From positions 1 through 55,289 of the forward strand of contig CAJQRR010000024.1 in the NCBI GenBank assembly GCA_905612385.1: a DNA stretch of 55,289 nucleotides. The letters are read 5' to 3'. The stretch comes from an uncultured Candidatus Pelagibacter sp. (GTDB lineage Bacteria; Pseudomonadota; Alphaproteobacteria; Pelagibacterales; Pelagibacteraceae). This document shows, piece by piece, positions 27,949 through 35,778 of the stretch (positions are counted from its first letter, which is position 1; each line of letters starts with the position of its first letter). Under the pieces are notes generated by a model. It saw only the letters and a program-made list of their open reading frames with translations. It was not told the DNA's origin and ran no database searches. The position numbers and the translations under genes are program-made.

Positions 27949-28232
27949 GTATTAAAAGTTGATATTTAAGTATTATTTTTATCATTTTTTAAAATAATGA
28001 TGTTTTTTATTTTCCACTGTAAAAACTCGTTTTTATTAACATTAATAAACATGTGAACTATTAATATACATTTTATCTAATAAAATTAAATAAAGGCCTA
28101 ATTAATAAAATATAATTCACTTCTATAAATTATTAATTGTTAATAAATCATGTATAAAATGTGTAAAACAATTAATTACCAATATTCACATACTATATAA
28201 CTAATACTATAATTAAATATTTACTTATTATT
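27949..28232. other. oriC: putative chromosomal replication origin (oriC)
   Basis: This AT-rich, non-coding gap of 284 bases lies between divergent ppsR (RP001 family) and hemE. The same two genes flank Cori in Caulobacter crescentus and the proposed origin of Rickettsia prowazekii. Genes read away from the gap on both sides: dnaQ-coaE-aroE-maf-ppsR leftward, hemE through parB rightward. It holds DnaA-box-like 9-mers, mainly TTTTACACA on the minus strand at 28160-28168, plus near matches at 28010-28018, 28151-28159 and 28182-28190. The rest is runs of A/T suited to unwinding. The gap must also hold both promoters. No clear CtrA site (TTAA-N7-TTAA) was found. Confidence 0.72.
28160..28168 (-). 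promoter_or_regulatory. candidate DnaA box
   Basis: TTTTACACA on the minus strand fits the relaxed DnaA-box consensus TTWTNCACA at all nine positions. Single-mismatch relatives stand close by: TTTTATACA (28151-28159, minus) and ATATTCACA (28182-28190, plus). TTTTCCACT (28010-28018, plus) is further left. None is the strict TTATCCACA. Confidence 0.5.
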
Positions 28233-29234
28233 ATGACACCCATCCAAGAAACCATAATAAACAAAAAGACAACTAATTCTCCAATATGGTTAATGAGACA
28301 AGCAGGTAGGTATCTTCCAGAGTTTAGAAAAATTAGAAAATTAAATCCAGACTTTATTAATTTATGTTTAAATGAAAATTTATCATCAGAAATTACCCTA
28401 CAACCTTTAAAAAGATTTGAATTAGATGCAGCGATAATTTTTTCAGATATTTTAATGTTACCATATGGGTTAAATCAGAAAGTAGAATTTAAAAAAGATT
28501 TTGGCCCACAACTTGGCTCATTAGATTTAAATGATATTTCCAAAGTAGATGAAATTGATTTTATAGAAAAATTATACCCAGTTTATAAATCAATAAAAAA
28601 AGTAAGTGAAAATAGTTTAGTTAAAAATAAAAATGTAATAGGATTTGTCGGAGCACCGTGGACATTATTAGTTTATATGATTAATAAACATTCACCAAAA
28701 AAAGAATTGATAAAAGATTTTTTTAAGGATGAGTTTTTAATAAACAGGATTTTAATAATTTTAGAAAAATTTTTAAAATTACATATTGATCAACAAATAA
28801 AAAGTGGTGCGACAGTGATACAAATTTTTGATAGCTGGGCTGGATTGTTAGAAGAAAAAGATTTACCAAACTATGTTTATATTCCAACATTAAATTTAGT
28901 TGATTACGTAAAATCATTAAACGTACCAGTGATCTGTTTTCCAAGAGGAGTAAAAGATTATAAAAATTATTGTGATATTGTTAAGCCTGATGCTGTCAAT
29001 ATTGACTATGATGTAAATCCTGTTTCTATATGTAAAGAAATTAATATACCCGTTCAAGGAGGACTTGATCCAAAAGTATTATTAACAGATAAAGAAAATT
29101 TGAAAAAAGAAGTAAGACGATACCTAGATGTGTTCAAAGATCATCCGTATATCTTTAATTTAGGGCATGGCGTATTGCCCCAAACAGATCCCAACATGGT
29201 GGATTATTTAGTGAAGATGGTAAAAGATTATTAA
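28233..29234 (+). CDS. hemE: uroporphyrinogen decarboxylase
   Basis: Converts uroporphyrinogen III to coproporphyrinogen III in heme synthesis. It has 333 residues: the signature PIWLMRQAGRYLPEFRKIR (~18-36), with the substrate-binding Arg residues, and the second signature GFVGAPWTLLVYM (~138-150), then FDSWAG and the C-terminal FNLGHGVLPQTDP (~309-321). It is the first rightward gene from the putative origin, and hemH follows after 39 bases. hemE beside the origin is conserved in several Alphaproteobacteria. Confidence 0.97.
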   Translation: MTPIQETIINKKTTNSPIWLMRQAGRYLPEFRKIRKLNPDFINLCLNENLSSEITLQPLKRFELDAAIIFSDILMLPYGLNQKVEFKKDFGPQLGSLDLNDISKVDEIDFIEKLYPVYKSIKKVSENSLVKNKNVIGFVGAPWTLLVYMINKHSPKKELIKDFFKDEFLINRILIILEKFLKLHIDQQIKSGATVIQIFDSWAGLLEEKDLPNYVYIPTLNLVDYVKSLNVPVICFPRGVKDYKNYCDIVKPDAVNIDYDVNPVSICKEINIPVQGGLDPKVLLTDKENLKKEVRRYLDVFKDHPYIFNLGHGVLPQTDPNMVDYLVKMVKDY

Positions 29235-29273
29235 ATTAAAGATTAAAACAATATTTATAAAAACTTATTTATT

Positions 29274-30392
29274 ATGACACAACAGTACACGCACCCTAAA
29301 AGAAAAACAAAAGTTGTATTTGTTCAGCTTGGATCACCTTCGGAGCCAACAACTAAAGCACTAAGAAAATATCTTCGTGCATTTTTAGGAGATCCAAGAG
29401 TTGTTGATATAAACCCATGGCTTTGGAAAATAATTTTAAATTTTTTTGTGTTACCTTTCAGACCACAAAAGTCTGCAAAACTTTATGCAAGAATCTGGGA
29501 TGGAGAAAGTTTTCCACTGATAACTAACACAAGAGATTTTACAAAAAATGTAAGTGAGGAATTAAAGAAAATTGATCCAGAAGGTTATGTTGAAGTAAAT
29601 CATGCTTTTCTTTTATCACCTCCGTACGTAAATGAAGTTTACGATGATTGGGAGGATGATTTAAAAAAAGGTATTGGCGCTACAAAACTATTAGTTATAC
29701 CAATGTTCCCTCAGTACTCAGAGGCTACAATAGCTTCAGGCATAGACGCGTTGGCAAAAGAGTTGTCCAAGAGAGTAAAAATACCGACCTTCGAAGTCAT
29801 CACGAACTTTCACAGGACACATGCCTTCATTGATAATTCTGTAAATCAAGTTGACTCAAAATTAAATGAATTAATAAATCAAGGAAAGAAAATCGATAGC
29901 TTAGTAATAACTTTTCACGGAATGCAAAAAAGACGAGTTGTCAGTAAAGGTGATGACTACTATAGACATTGCTTCGAAACATTTAATCTTATTACTAATA
30001 ATCTAAAAAATATTAAGCCAGAACAGTGCATGATGAGTTTTCAAAGTCGCTTCGGTTCTGAGGAATGGATAACACCTTACACGGAAGACGTAATTAAAAA
30101 ATTAATTTCTGAAGGTAAGAAAGAAATTGTAATATATTCTCCAAGTTTTGTTGCAGACTGTCTAGAAACCACCGATGAATTAGGTCATGAACTAGTAAAT
30201 GATGCAAAAGAATGGGGCGGCAATGTCCATCCAGTAGAATGTCTTAATACCAACAAAGACTGGTGTAAAGATTTTGCAAAATACACCTTCACACAAGCAG
30301 AGGGCTCAGCACAAGATAAAGAGGATATAGAATACCAAGTTGAAAAAAAATATTATCAGAAAATGCCACAACAAATAATGAATAAAAAATAG
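29274..30392 (+). CDS. hemH: ferrochelatase
   Basis: Inserts Fe2+ into protoporphyrin IX. The 372-residue product has VVFVQLGSPSEPTTKALRKYLRAFL at the start (in parts), GDPRVVD, YARIWDGESFPL, PMFPQYSEAT (~144-153), and the catalytic histidine in TFHGMQKR (~207-214). The C-terminal glutamate block is SFVADCLETTDELGHE (~295-310). It has an extra C-terminal tail (~340-372) rich in Lys/Gln. It is part of a hemE-hemH-hemG run. Confidence 0.97.
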   Translation: MTQQYTHPKRKTKVVFVQLGSPSEPTTKALRKYLRAFLGDPRVVDINPWLWKIILNFFVLPFRPQKSAKLYARIWDGESFPLITNTRDFTKNVSEELKKIDPEGYVEVNHAFLLSPPYVNEVYDDWEDDLKKGIGATKLLVIPMFPQYSEATIASGIDALAKELSKRVKIPTFEVITNFHRTHAFIDNSVNQVDSKLNELINQGKKIDSLVITFHGMQKRRVVSKGDDYYRHCFETFNLITNNLKNIKPEQCMMSFQSRFGSEEWITPYTEDVIKKLISEGKKEIVIYSPSFVADCLETTDELGHELVNDAKEWGGNVHPVECLNTNKDWCKDFAKYTFTQAEGSAQDKEDIEYQVEKKYYQKMPQQIMNKK

Positions 30393-30403
30393 TAACAATT
30401 AAA

Positions 30404-30931
30404 ATGTCTGGTTCTTTAATAATTTACTCAAGCACAGATGGTCAAACAAAAATTATTTGTGAAAAAATAAAAAACTTTTCAAAAAATAGTGAATCTATAA
30501 AATTAATCTCTCTAGAAGAAGCACATGATTTTAATCTTCAGTCTTATGAAGACATTATAATTGGAGCAAGCATCAGGTATGGGAAGCATAATAAAAATTT
30601 ATATAAATTTATTTCTTCAAACAAAGAAACACTTGAAAAAAAAAGAAGCACTTTCTTTTCGGTAAATGTTGTTGCAAGAAAACCAGAAAAAAATACTCCA
30701 GAAACAAATCCTTATATGAAAAAATTTTTAAAAATTTCAAATTGGAAACCTGATAAGCTAGGTGTGTTTGCTGGCAAAGTTAATTATCCAAATTATGGTT
30801 TTTTTGATAAATATATTATTAGACTTATAATGTTTATAACTAAAGGCCCAACAGACACCTCAAAGTCCTTTGAGTTTACTGACTGGTCTAAAGTAGAGGA
30901 TTTTGCTAGAGAACTAAATTTAAGTTCTTAA
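30404..30931 (+). CDS. hemG: protoporphyrinogen oxidase, HemG type (quinone-dependent, flavodoxin-like)
   Basis: Oxidises protoporphyrinogen IX to protoporphyrin IX, passing electrons to the quinone pool. It has 175 residues: FMN-phosphate loop IIYSSTDGQTKIICE (~6-20), IIGASIRYGKHNKNLYKFI (~53-71), and the long HemG-specific stretch SVNVVARKPEKNTPETNPY (~88-106), then FDKYIIRLIMFITKGPTDT and TDWSKVEDFA. These blocks match E. coli HemG closely as I remember it. It completes a hemE-hemH-hemG set. HemG is mainly gammaproteobacterial, while most Alphaproteobacteria use HemJ, so transfer is likely. Confidence 0.93.
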   Translation: MSGSLIIYSSTDGQTKIICEKIKNFSKNSESIKLISLEEAHDFNLQSYEDIIIGASIRYGKHNKNLYKFISSNKETLEKKRSTFFSVNVVARKPEKNTPETNPYMKKFLKISNWKPDKLGVFAGKVNYPNYGFFDKYIIRLIMFITKGPTDTSKSFEFTDWSKVEDFARELNLSS

Positions 30932-31007
30932 ATACTCTATAAAATGCCCTATTTTATTGAGTTTTAAAGAGCACCGAGATCTATGCTTGTAATAGTTTAA
31001 AGAGTAT
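30932..31007 (+). promoter_or_regulatory. possible structured leader upstream of rho
   Basis: The 120-base gap before rho is bounded by ATACTCT (30932-30938) and AGAGTAT (31001-31007), which can pair as a 7-bp closing stem around ~62 bases. rho is often autoregulated through its leader, so a fold here would make sense. The inverted repeat is visible; a regulatory role is inference. Confidence 0.3.
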
Positions 31008-31051
31008 ATATATTTATTCCATCTTACAAAAATTTTAACCCTCCCCTAATC

Positions 31052-32320
31052 ATGAATATACAAGAACTTAAATTAAAATCATCTGAACAATTAATTACAC
31101 AAGCAGAAGAGCTTGGAATTGAAAACGCTAGCACACTTAGAAAACAAGAAATTTTATTTGCTATATTAAAAAAAGTTGCAGAAAAAGAAGAGATAACTGG
31201 AGCAGGAGTTTTGCAATTATTACAAGATGGATTTGGCTTCTTAAGAGCAATGGAATCTAATTATTTAGCGGGACCAGATGATATTTATGTTAGCCCAAGT
31301 CAGATAAGAAAATTTGGTTTGAGAACAGGAGACACGGTTGAGGGCCCCGTAAGAGCACCAAAAGAAGGAGAAAGATATTTTGCATTATTACAAGTAGAAA
31401 AAATAAATTTTGAAGAACCAGAAAAAGCTCGTCACAAAATTGCGTTTGATAATTTAACTCCACTTTACCCAGACAAACAAATGGTGATGGAAGTTGAGAC
31501 AACTAAGATAGAAAAAAAACCAGATTTAACTCCAAGATTAATTGATCTTGTAAGCCCAATTGGAAAAGGTCAAAGATCAATAATTATCTCACCTCCTAAA
31601 GCGGGTAAGACAATGATTTTACAAAGCATTGCAAACTCAATTGCTAAAAACTATCCAGAAAGTTACCTGATGGTTTTGCTCATTGATGAAAGACCAGAAG
31701 AAGTAACCGACATGAAAAGAACAGTAAAAGGAGAAGTTATCAGTTCTACATTTGATGAACCTGCTTCAAGACACGTTGCTGTTGCAGAAATGGTAATTGA
31801 AAAAGCAAAAAGATTAACAGAACATAAAAAAGATGTGGTGATTTTATTGGACTCAATAACAAGGTTAGGAAGAGCCTACAATGCTGTGATACCAAGTTCT
31901 GGAAAAGTGTTAACAGGTGGTGTTGATGCAAACGCACTACAAAGACCAAAAAGGTTTTTTGGTGCTGCAAGAAACATTGAAGAGGGTGGATCTTTAACCA
32001 TTATCTCAACCGCTCTTATAGATACAGGATCAAGAATGGATGAGGTTATTTTTGAAGAATTTAAAGGAACGGGAAATAGTGAAACAGTTCTGGATAGAAA
32101 GATTGCCGAGAAAAGAATTTACCCGGCAATAGATATAACTAAATCTGGAACAAGAAGAGAAGAACTTTTATTTGACAAGGATGATCTTTCAAAAATGAAT
32201 GTGTTAAGAAGAATTATCAGCCCCATGGGAACTATGGATGCCATTGAATTTATTAATTCAAAACTTAAAGAAACAAAAAGTAATGCAGATTTCTTTAGTT
32301 CGATGAATAAACCAGCTTAG
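31052..32320 (+). CDS. rho: transcription termination factor Rho
   Basis: Hexameric RNA helicase that ends transcription. It has 422 residues: Rho-N helices (~1-45, [22 protein letters not shown] in parts), the cold-shock-like RNA-binding domain with GFGFLR (~68-73) and PDDIYVS, Walker A SPPKAGKT (~181-188), Walker [15 protein letters not shown], the Q-loop/R-loop region with [20 protein letters not shown] (in parts), and the C-terminal domain. Length and motifs are complete. It lies downstream of the hem genes, in the usual alphaproteobacterial order before mnmE-mnmG. A sulfotransferase converges on it with a 5-base gap. Confidence 0.98.
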   Translation: MNIQELKLKSSEQLITQAEELGIENASTLRKQEILFAILKKVAEKEEITGAGVLQLLQDGFGFLRAMESNYLAGPDDIYVSPSQIRKFGLRTGDTVEGPVRAPKEGERYFALLQVEKINFEEPEKARHKIAFDNLTPLYPDKQMVMEVETTKIEKKPDLTPRLIDLVSPIGKGQRSIIISPPKAGKTMILQSIANSIAKNYPESYLMVLLIDERPEEVTDMKRTVKGEVISSTFDEPASRHVAVAEMVIEKAKRLTEHKKDVVILLDSITRLGRAYNAVIPSSGKVLTGGVDANALQRPKRFFGAARNIEEGGSLTIISTALIDTGSRMDEVIFEEFKGTGNSETVLDRKIAEKRIYPAIDITKSGTRREELLFDKDDLSKMNVLRRIISPMGTMDAIEFINSKLKETKSNADFFSSMNKPA

Positions 32321-32325
32321 AAAAG

Positions 32326-33171
32326 CTATAAATATCCAAGCTCAATCATTTCTTTTTCAAAAGCATCTTCCAACTCTTTTTGAATATCTTTTTCTAAATT
32401 ATCTTCCCATTTATTTTTGGGACCCAAACGAAAAAAATCTACTTTTTTATTTGAAAGTTTATTAACTATACCCTCTTTAAATAGTGCTTTTTTTTCCATA
32501 TTTTTTAATTGGTCAAATGATGTGGACTTAATAATATTATAATTCTTTTCTTTATTTGTTTTTATTGGAATAAATTTTTCTAAAAATTTAACAATTTTTT
32601 CTAGTTGTAATTCTGTATCATTTATTAGATCTTCATATTTGATTAATAATAAATTTTTATTATTCATTGTCCAAAATTTATAATGCTCACTCCAAGTACC
32701 AAGTAGAGTTGGTATATAATTTGATTTCTGCCTATCTTTTGATTCCTTGCCACCAATAAATTTAGGTGTGAGTAAAAATTTTTTAGATTCGTTAATTGTT
32801 TTACTGAAGTGGTTGGAAATAGAACTTACGAGACTTCTTGGATCTCTAACAATATAAATTGTAGCTAGAGTATTAGATTTATCAGTAAAAGAATATTCGT
32901 TAATTTTACAATTAAGATGATGAGTTTTAAAAAATTTTATTTCATTATCCAGATTTATTTTATCTTGAGCAATTCTCCAATATTTCATAACCTCATTAAA
33001 ATTTGCTAGATCACCCGTAAATTCTTTAAAATATTTATTATCAGGAAATTGAGGAATATTTTTTATAAGTTCAAAATTAAAAAAACCATCTTCAGTATAC
33101 AATAGTGATGTAACCATAGATCTTATCCAAGTATTTCCACTTTTAGGATAAGAAGCCAACCATATGATCAT
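32326..33171 (-). CDS. sulfotransferase domain protein (copy A)
   Basis: PAPS-dependent sulfotransferase of 281 residues. The 5'-phosphosulfate loop is YPKSGNTWIR (8-17), the 3'-phosphate motif IYIVRDPRSLVSSISNHF (~105-122), and a C-terminal family end RLGPKNKWEDNL (~248-259). The acceptor is unknown; candidates are surface glycans or lipids. It is read opposite to its neighbours, between rho and mnmE, an unusual insert in this conserved cluster. A paralogue (copy B, 34623-35474) lies on the other side of mnmE with the same first 14 residues and the same ending (KEMxELGYL). Confidence 0.9.
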   Translation of the reverse strand: MIIWLASYPKSGNTWIRSMVTSLLYTEDGFFNFELIKNIPQFPDNKYFKEFTGDLANFNEVMKYWRIAQDKINLDNEIKFFKTHHLNCKINEYSFTDKSNTLATIYIVRDPRSLVSSISNHFSKTINESKKFLLTPKFIGGKESKDRQKSNYIPTLLGTWSEHYKFWTMNNKNLLLIKYEDLINDTELQLEKIVKFLEKFIPIKTNKEKNYNIIKSTSFDQLKNMEKKALFKEGIVNKLSNKKVDFFRLGPKNKWEDNLEKDIQKELEDAFEKEMIELGYL

Positions 33172-33216
33172 AAAAAAAATTATATAATAACTAAAAAATA
33201 AATCTATAATATTGAT

Positions 33217-34548
33217 ATGACAATTTATGCCCTATCAACAGGTCCTGGAATTTCGGGTATTGCTGTCGTTAGGGTTTCAGGCAAAGATACTAAAAAATTA
33301 ATACAGCTATTAACTAGCAAAGCAGTTCCAGACCCAAGAGTGGCAACATTAAGAAAAATCAACAAAATCAATACTTCTGAGCTTATTGATGAAGGTATAA
33401 TATTATGGTTTCCCAGCCCTGAGAGCTACACAGGTGAGGATATGGCAGAATTTCATATACATGGTAGCAAAGCAGTAATTGATGCCTTGCACCACTCCAT
33501 TTCAAAAGTTGAAAATTGTCGTTTAGCTGAACCTGGTGAGTTTACAAAACTAGCATTTCAAAATGGAAAAATAAATTTACTCAAGGCTGAAAGTATTGCT
33601 GATTTAATTTCATCAGAAACTGAAATTCAAAGACAACAAGCAATAAAAATTATGAATGGAAAATCTGCAGATAAATTTAATAACTTAAGAAAAAAACTTT
33701 TAAAAATTTTATCACACGTTGAAGCCAAAATAGATTTTCCAGACGAAGATCTGCCCGAAGATATTTTTAAAAATATAAAAAAAATTTCTAATGAAGTAAT
33801 TTTAAATATAAAAAAAATTTTAGATGATCAGAAAGTTGGTGAAAGAATTCGAGAAGGCTTTAAAATTGCAATCATAGGGCCAACGAATGCTGGAAAGTCT
33901 AGTTTGTTAAATCATCTTTCAAATAGAGATGTTGCAATTGTTTCTGAAATAGCTGGAACGACCAGAGATGTAATTGAAACACATCTAAATATTGATGGTT
34001 ATCCAGTTGTAGTCTCTGACACTGCAGGAATTAGAGATTCTAAAAATGAAATAGAGAAAAAGGGAATAAAGTTAGCATTTGAAAAAGCTGAAGATGCCGA
34101 CCTAAAACTCATTGTTATAGATGCTAAAAACCTTGATTTTAAAGGAGTTTTGAGGGAATTAATGGATAATAATGCAATTCTAGTAATCAATAAATCTGAT
34201 CTTTTAAAAGAAGATTTAAATTTGGAAATAAAAAATTTTGAACATGTTTTAATTTCAGTAAAAAACAATCTCAACTTAGAAGGTTTAATTTTAAAAATAA
34301 AAGATAAATTAAAAAATAAATTTATCACAAGTGAGGATATTTTAATTACTCGTGAAAGACACAGGCAGCATCTTGAGCAAAGTTTAGATTATCTAAAAAG
34401 CTTTGAAAAAAAAAATGAAGCTGAAGATTTTGATAAAGCAGCTGAAGATCTCCGTTTGGCAACTCGCCACTTAGGAATGATAGTTGGAAAAGTAGATGTT
34501 GAGGAGATATTAGGCAGTATTTTCAACGATTTTTGCATCGGCAAATAA
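33217..34548 (+). CDS. mnmE: tRNA uridine-5-carboxymethylaminomethyl modification GTPase MnmE
   Basis: With MnmG it makes cmnm5U/nm5U at the wobble position of certain tRNAs. It has 443 residues: the N-terminal formyl-THF-binding domain (ALSTGPGISGIAVVRVSG, ~4-21), a helical domain, then the inserted G domain with GPTNAGKS (~221-228), DTAGIRD (~268-274) and NKSDL (~326-330). The C-terminal helical end finishes with the catalytic FCIGK. It is intact. A decayed copy of its last ~41 codons lies at 35521-35661, beyond a second sulfotransferase gene. Confidence 0.97.
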   Translation: MTIYALSTGPGISGIAVVRVSGKDTKKLIQLLTSKAVPDPRVATLRKINKINTSELIDEGIILWFPSPESYTGEDMAEFHIHGSKAVIDALHHSISKVENCRLAEPGEFTKLAFQNGKINLLKAESIADLISSETEIQRQQAIKIMNGKSADKFNNLRKKLLKILSHVEAKIDFPDEDLPEDIFKNIKKISNEVILNIKKILDDQKVGERIREGFKIAIIGPTNAGKSSLLNHLSNRDVAIVSEIAGTTRDVIETHLNIDGYPVVVSDTAGIRDSKNEIEKKGIKLAFEKAEDADLKLIVIDAKNLDFKGVLRELMDNNAILVINKSDLLKEDLNLEIKNFEHVLISVKNNLNLEGLILKIKDKLKNKFITSEDILITRERHRQHLEQSLDYLKSFEKKNEAEDFDKAAEDLRLATRHLGMIVGKVDVEEILGSIFNDFCIGK

Positions 34549-34622
34549 TCTTTATTTTAAGGGCTTTTTTAGCTTATTTTTATCATTATTGTTGATAAAC
34601 GTAACTTATTCAACAATTCTAA

Positions 34623-35474
34623 TTATAAATATCCTAATTCTTTCATTTCCTTTTTAAAACTAATTTCAATTTCATTAGAAATTTTCGTTTTTAAAATTTT
34701 TTCCCAATTATTCTCTGGCCCAAGGTTAAAAAATAAATTTTTATTTTCTGAGTGAAATTTTCTCCAACTTTTAAAACTATTTTCTGATCCATCAAAAGTT
34801 TCACTGATTTCCTTTTGTTTAAGAACATTAAAATTTGTCGTCTCAATAGCCTTTTGTAATTTTGATTTATCTACACCCTCTACTCTATTCATAAGAGTAT
34901 TTGTAAAAACAATTATATCTCTAAAAGTTTCATATTTGTTTGTTATAAGATCTTCATATTTTACAAAAAACCTTCTAAATTGATTATTTCTAAACCAAGA
35001 TAAGTAATTTTCAGCCCAGGAGCTTATATACGTAAGAGAAGCATGTGACCCATTGTTTGACATTAAGCTTCTTGTTTTATCTGTGATCATTTTTAGAGCT
35101 TTATCATCGTCAAAAGAATAATGATTTTTAAGAGAAGTTAATACATTCCTTGGATCTCGGATTATGTACACTGCACCAAGAGTAGTTTCTGGTGATGTAA
35201 ACTCATTACCTTGATAATTTCCTAAAACGCTGTGTGTTTTAAAAAATTTAATTTTTTTATCTTGATTGATTTTCCTTTGAATGGGCATCCACTGCTTTGA
35301 TGCCTCGCTTATACTATTAACTTTTTGTTTAAAATATTTTTCATGTGGAAATTGATCAATATTTGAAATTTGGCTAAAATCAAATTGACCACTTTCAGAA
35401 AAATAATATGCAGAAAGAAAAGCCCTTACATAAGTATTTCCACTTTTAGGATAGGAGGCCAACCAAATGATCAT
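34623..35474 (-). CDS. sulfotransferase domain protein (copy B)
   Basis: A 283-residue PAPS-dependent sulfotransferase paralogous to the gene at 32326-33171. The PAPS loop is YPKSGNTYVR (8-17), the 3'-phosphate motif VYIIRDPRNVLTSLKNHY (~104-121), and the end NLGPENNWEKIL...KEMKELGYL. By eye the two copies share about a third of their residues, so the duplication is old or involved a diverged donor. The ~55 bases around the start codon are much more alike between copies than the rest. It is flanked by mnmE and the mnmE 3' remnant. The acceptor is unknown. Confidence 0.9.
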   Translation of the reverse strand: MIIWLASYPKSGNTYVRAFLSAYYFSESGQFDFSQISNIDQFPHEKYFKQKVNSISEASKQWMPIQRKINQDKKIKFFKTHSVLGNYQGNEFTSPETTLGAVYIIRDPRNVLTSLKNHYSFDDDKALKMITDKTRSLMSNNGSHASLTYISSWAENYLSWFRNNQFRRFFVKYEDLITNKYETFRDIIVFTNTLMNRVEGVDKSKLQKAIETTNFNVLKQKEISETFDGSENSFKSWRKFHSENKNLFFNLGPENNWEKILKTKISNEIEISFKKEMKELGYL

Positions 35475-35520
35475 AAAAAAATTTATATAATTAAAGATAA
35501 TATATATCTATAATTAAAAT

Positions 35521-35661
35521 AAACCTGAAGATTTTGATAAAGCATCGGAAGAACTGAGATTAGCTACTAGACATCTTGGTATAAAAGTTGGAAAAGTTGG
35601 AAAAGTTGATGTTGAGGAGATATTAGGCAGTATTTTCAGTAATTTTTGTATAGGGAAATAA
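35521..35661 (+). pseudogene. 3' remnant of a second mnmE copy
   Basis: Translating from 35524 gives [19 protein letters not shown], then [17 protein letters not shown] and SNFCIGK followed by TAA. This matches residues ~403-443 of the intact MnmE with a 3-residue duplication (GKV). Bases 35608-35638 are identical to 34495-34525 (31 of 31). There is no start codon and no G domain, so it cannot work as MnmE. It follows the sulfotransferase B leader just where mnmE follows the sulfotransferase A leader, pointing to duplication of the pair followed by deletion of most of the second mnmE. Confidence 0.88.
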
Positions 35662-35778
35662 TCACCTATTTTCCTTGTTTTTAAACCCTTTTCTTCTTAA
35701 AAATATTAACAATTAAAGCTTATTTAAAGAAAATTATACGCACCTTGTAAATATTCATATCAGTTATAAATTTAAGTT

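Noticed and set aside
27949..28232. CtrA sites (TTAA-N7-TTAA) in the putative origin
   Set aside because: Several TTAA words occur, but none of the pairs I looked at has the 7-base spacing, and TTAA is common in AT-rich DNA.
34495..35638. Site-specific integration at the 3' end of mnmE (31-bp direct repeats as attL/attR)
   Set aside because: No integrase is present, the similarity extends over about 41 codons beyond the exact repeat, and the sulfotransferase leader is also duplicated. Segment duplication with deletion explains more.
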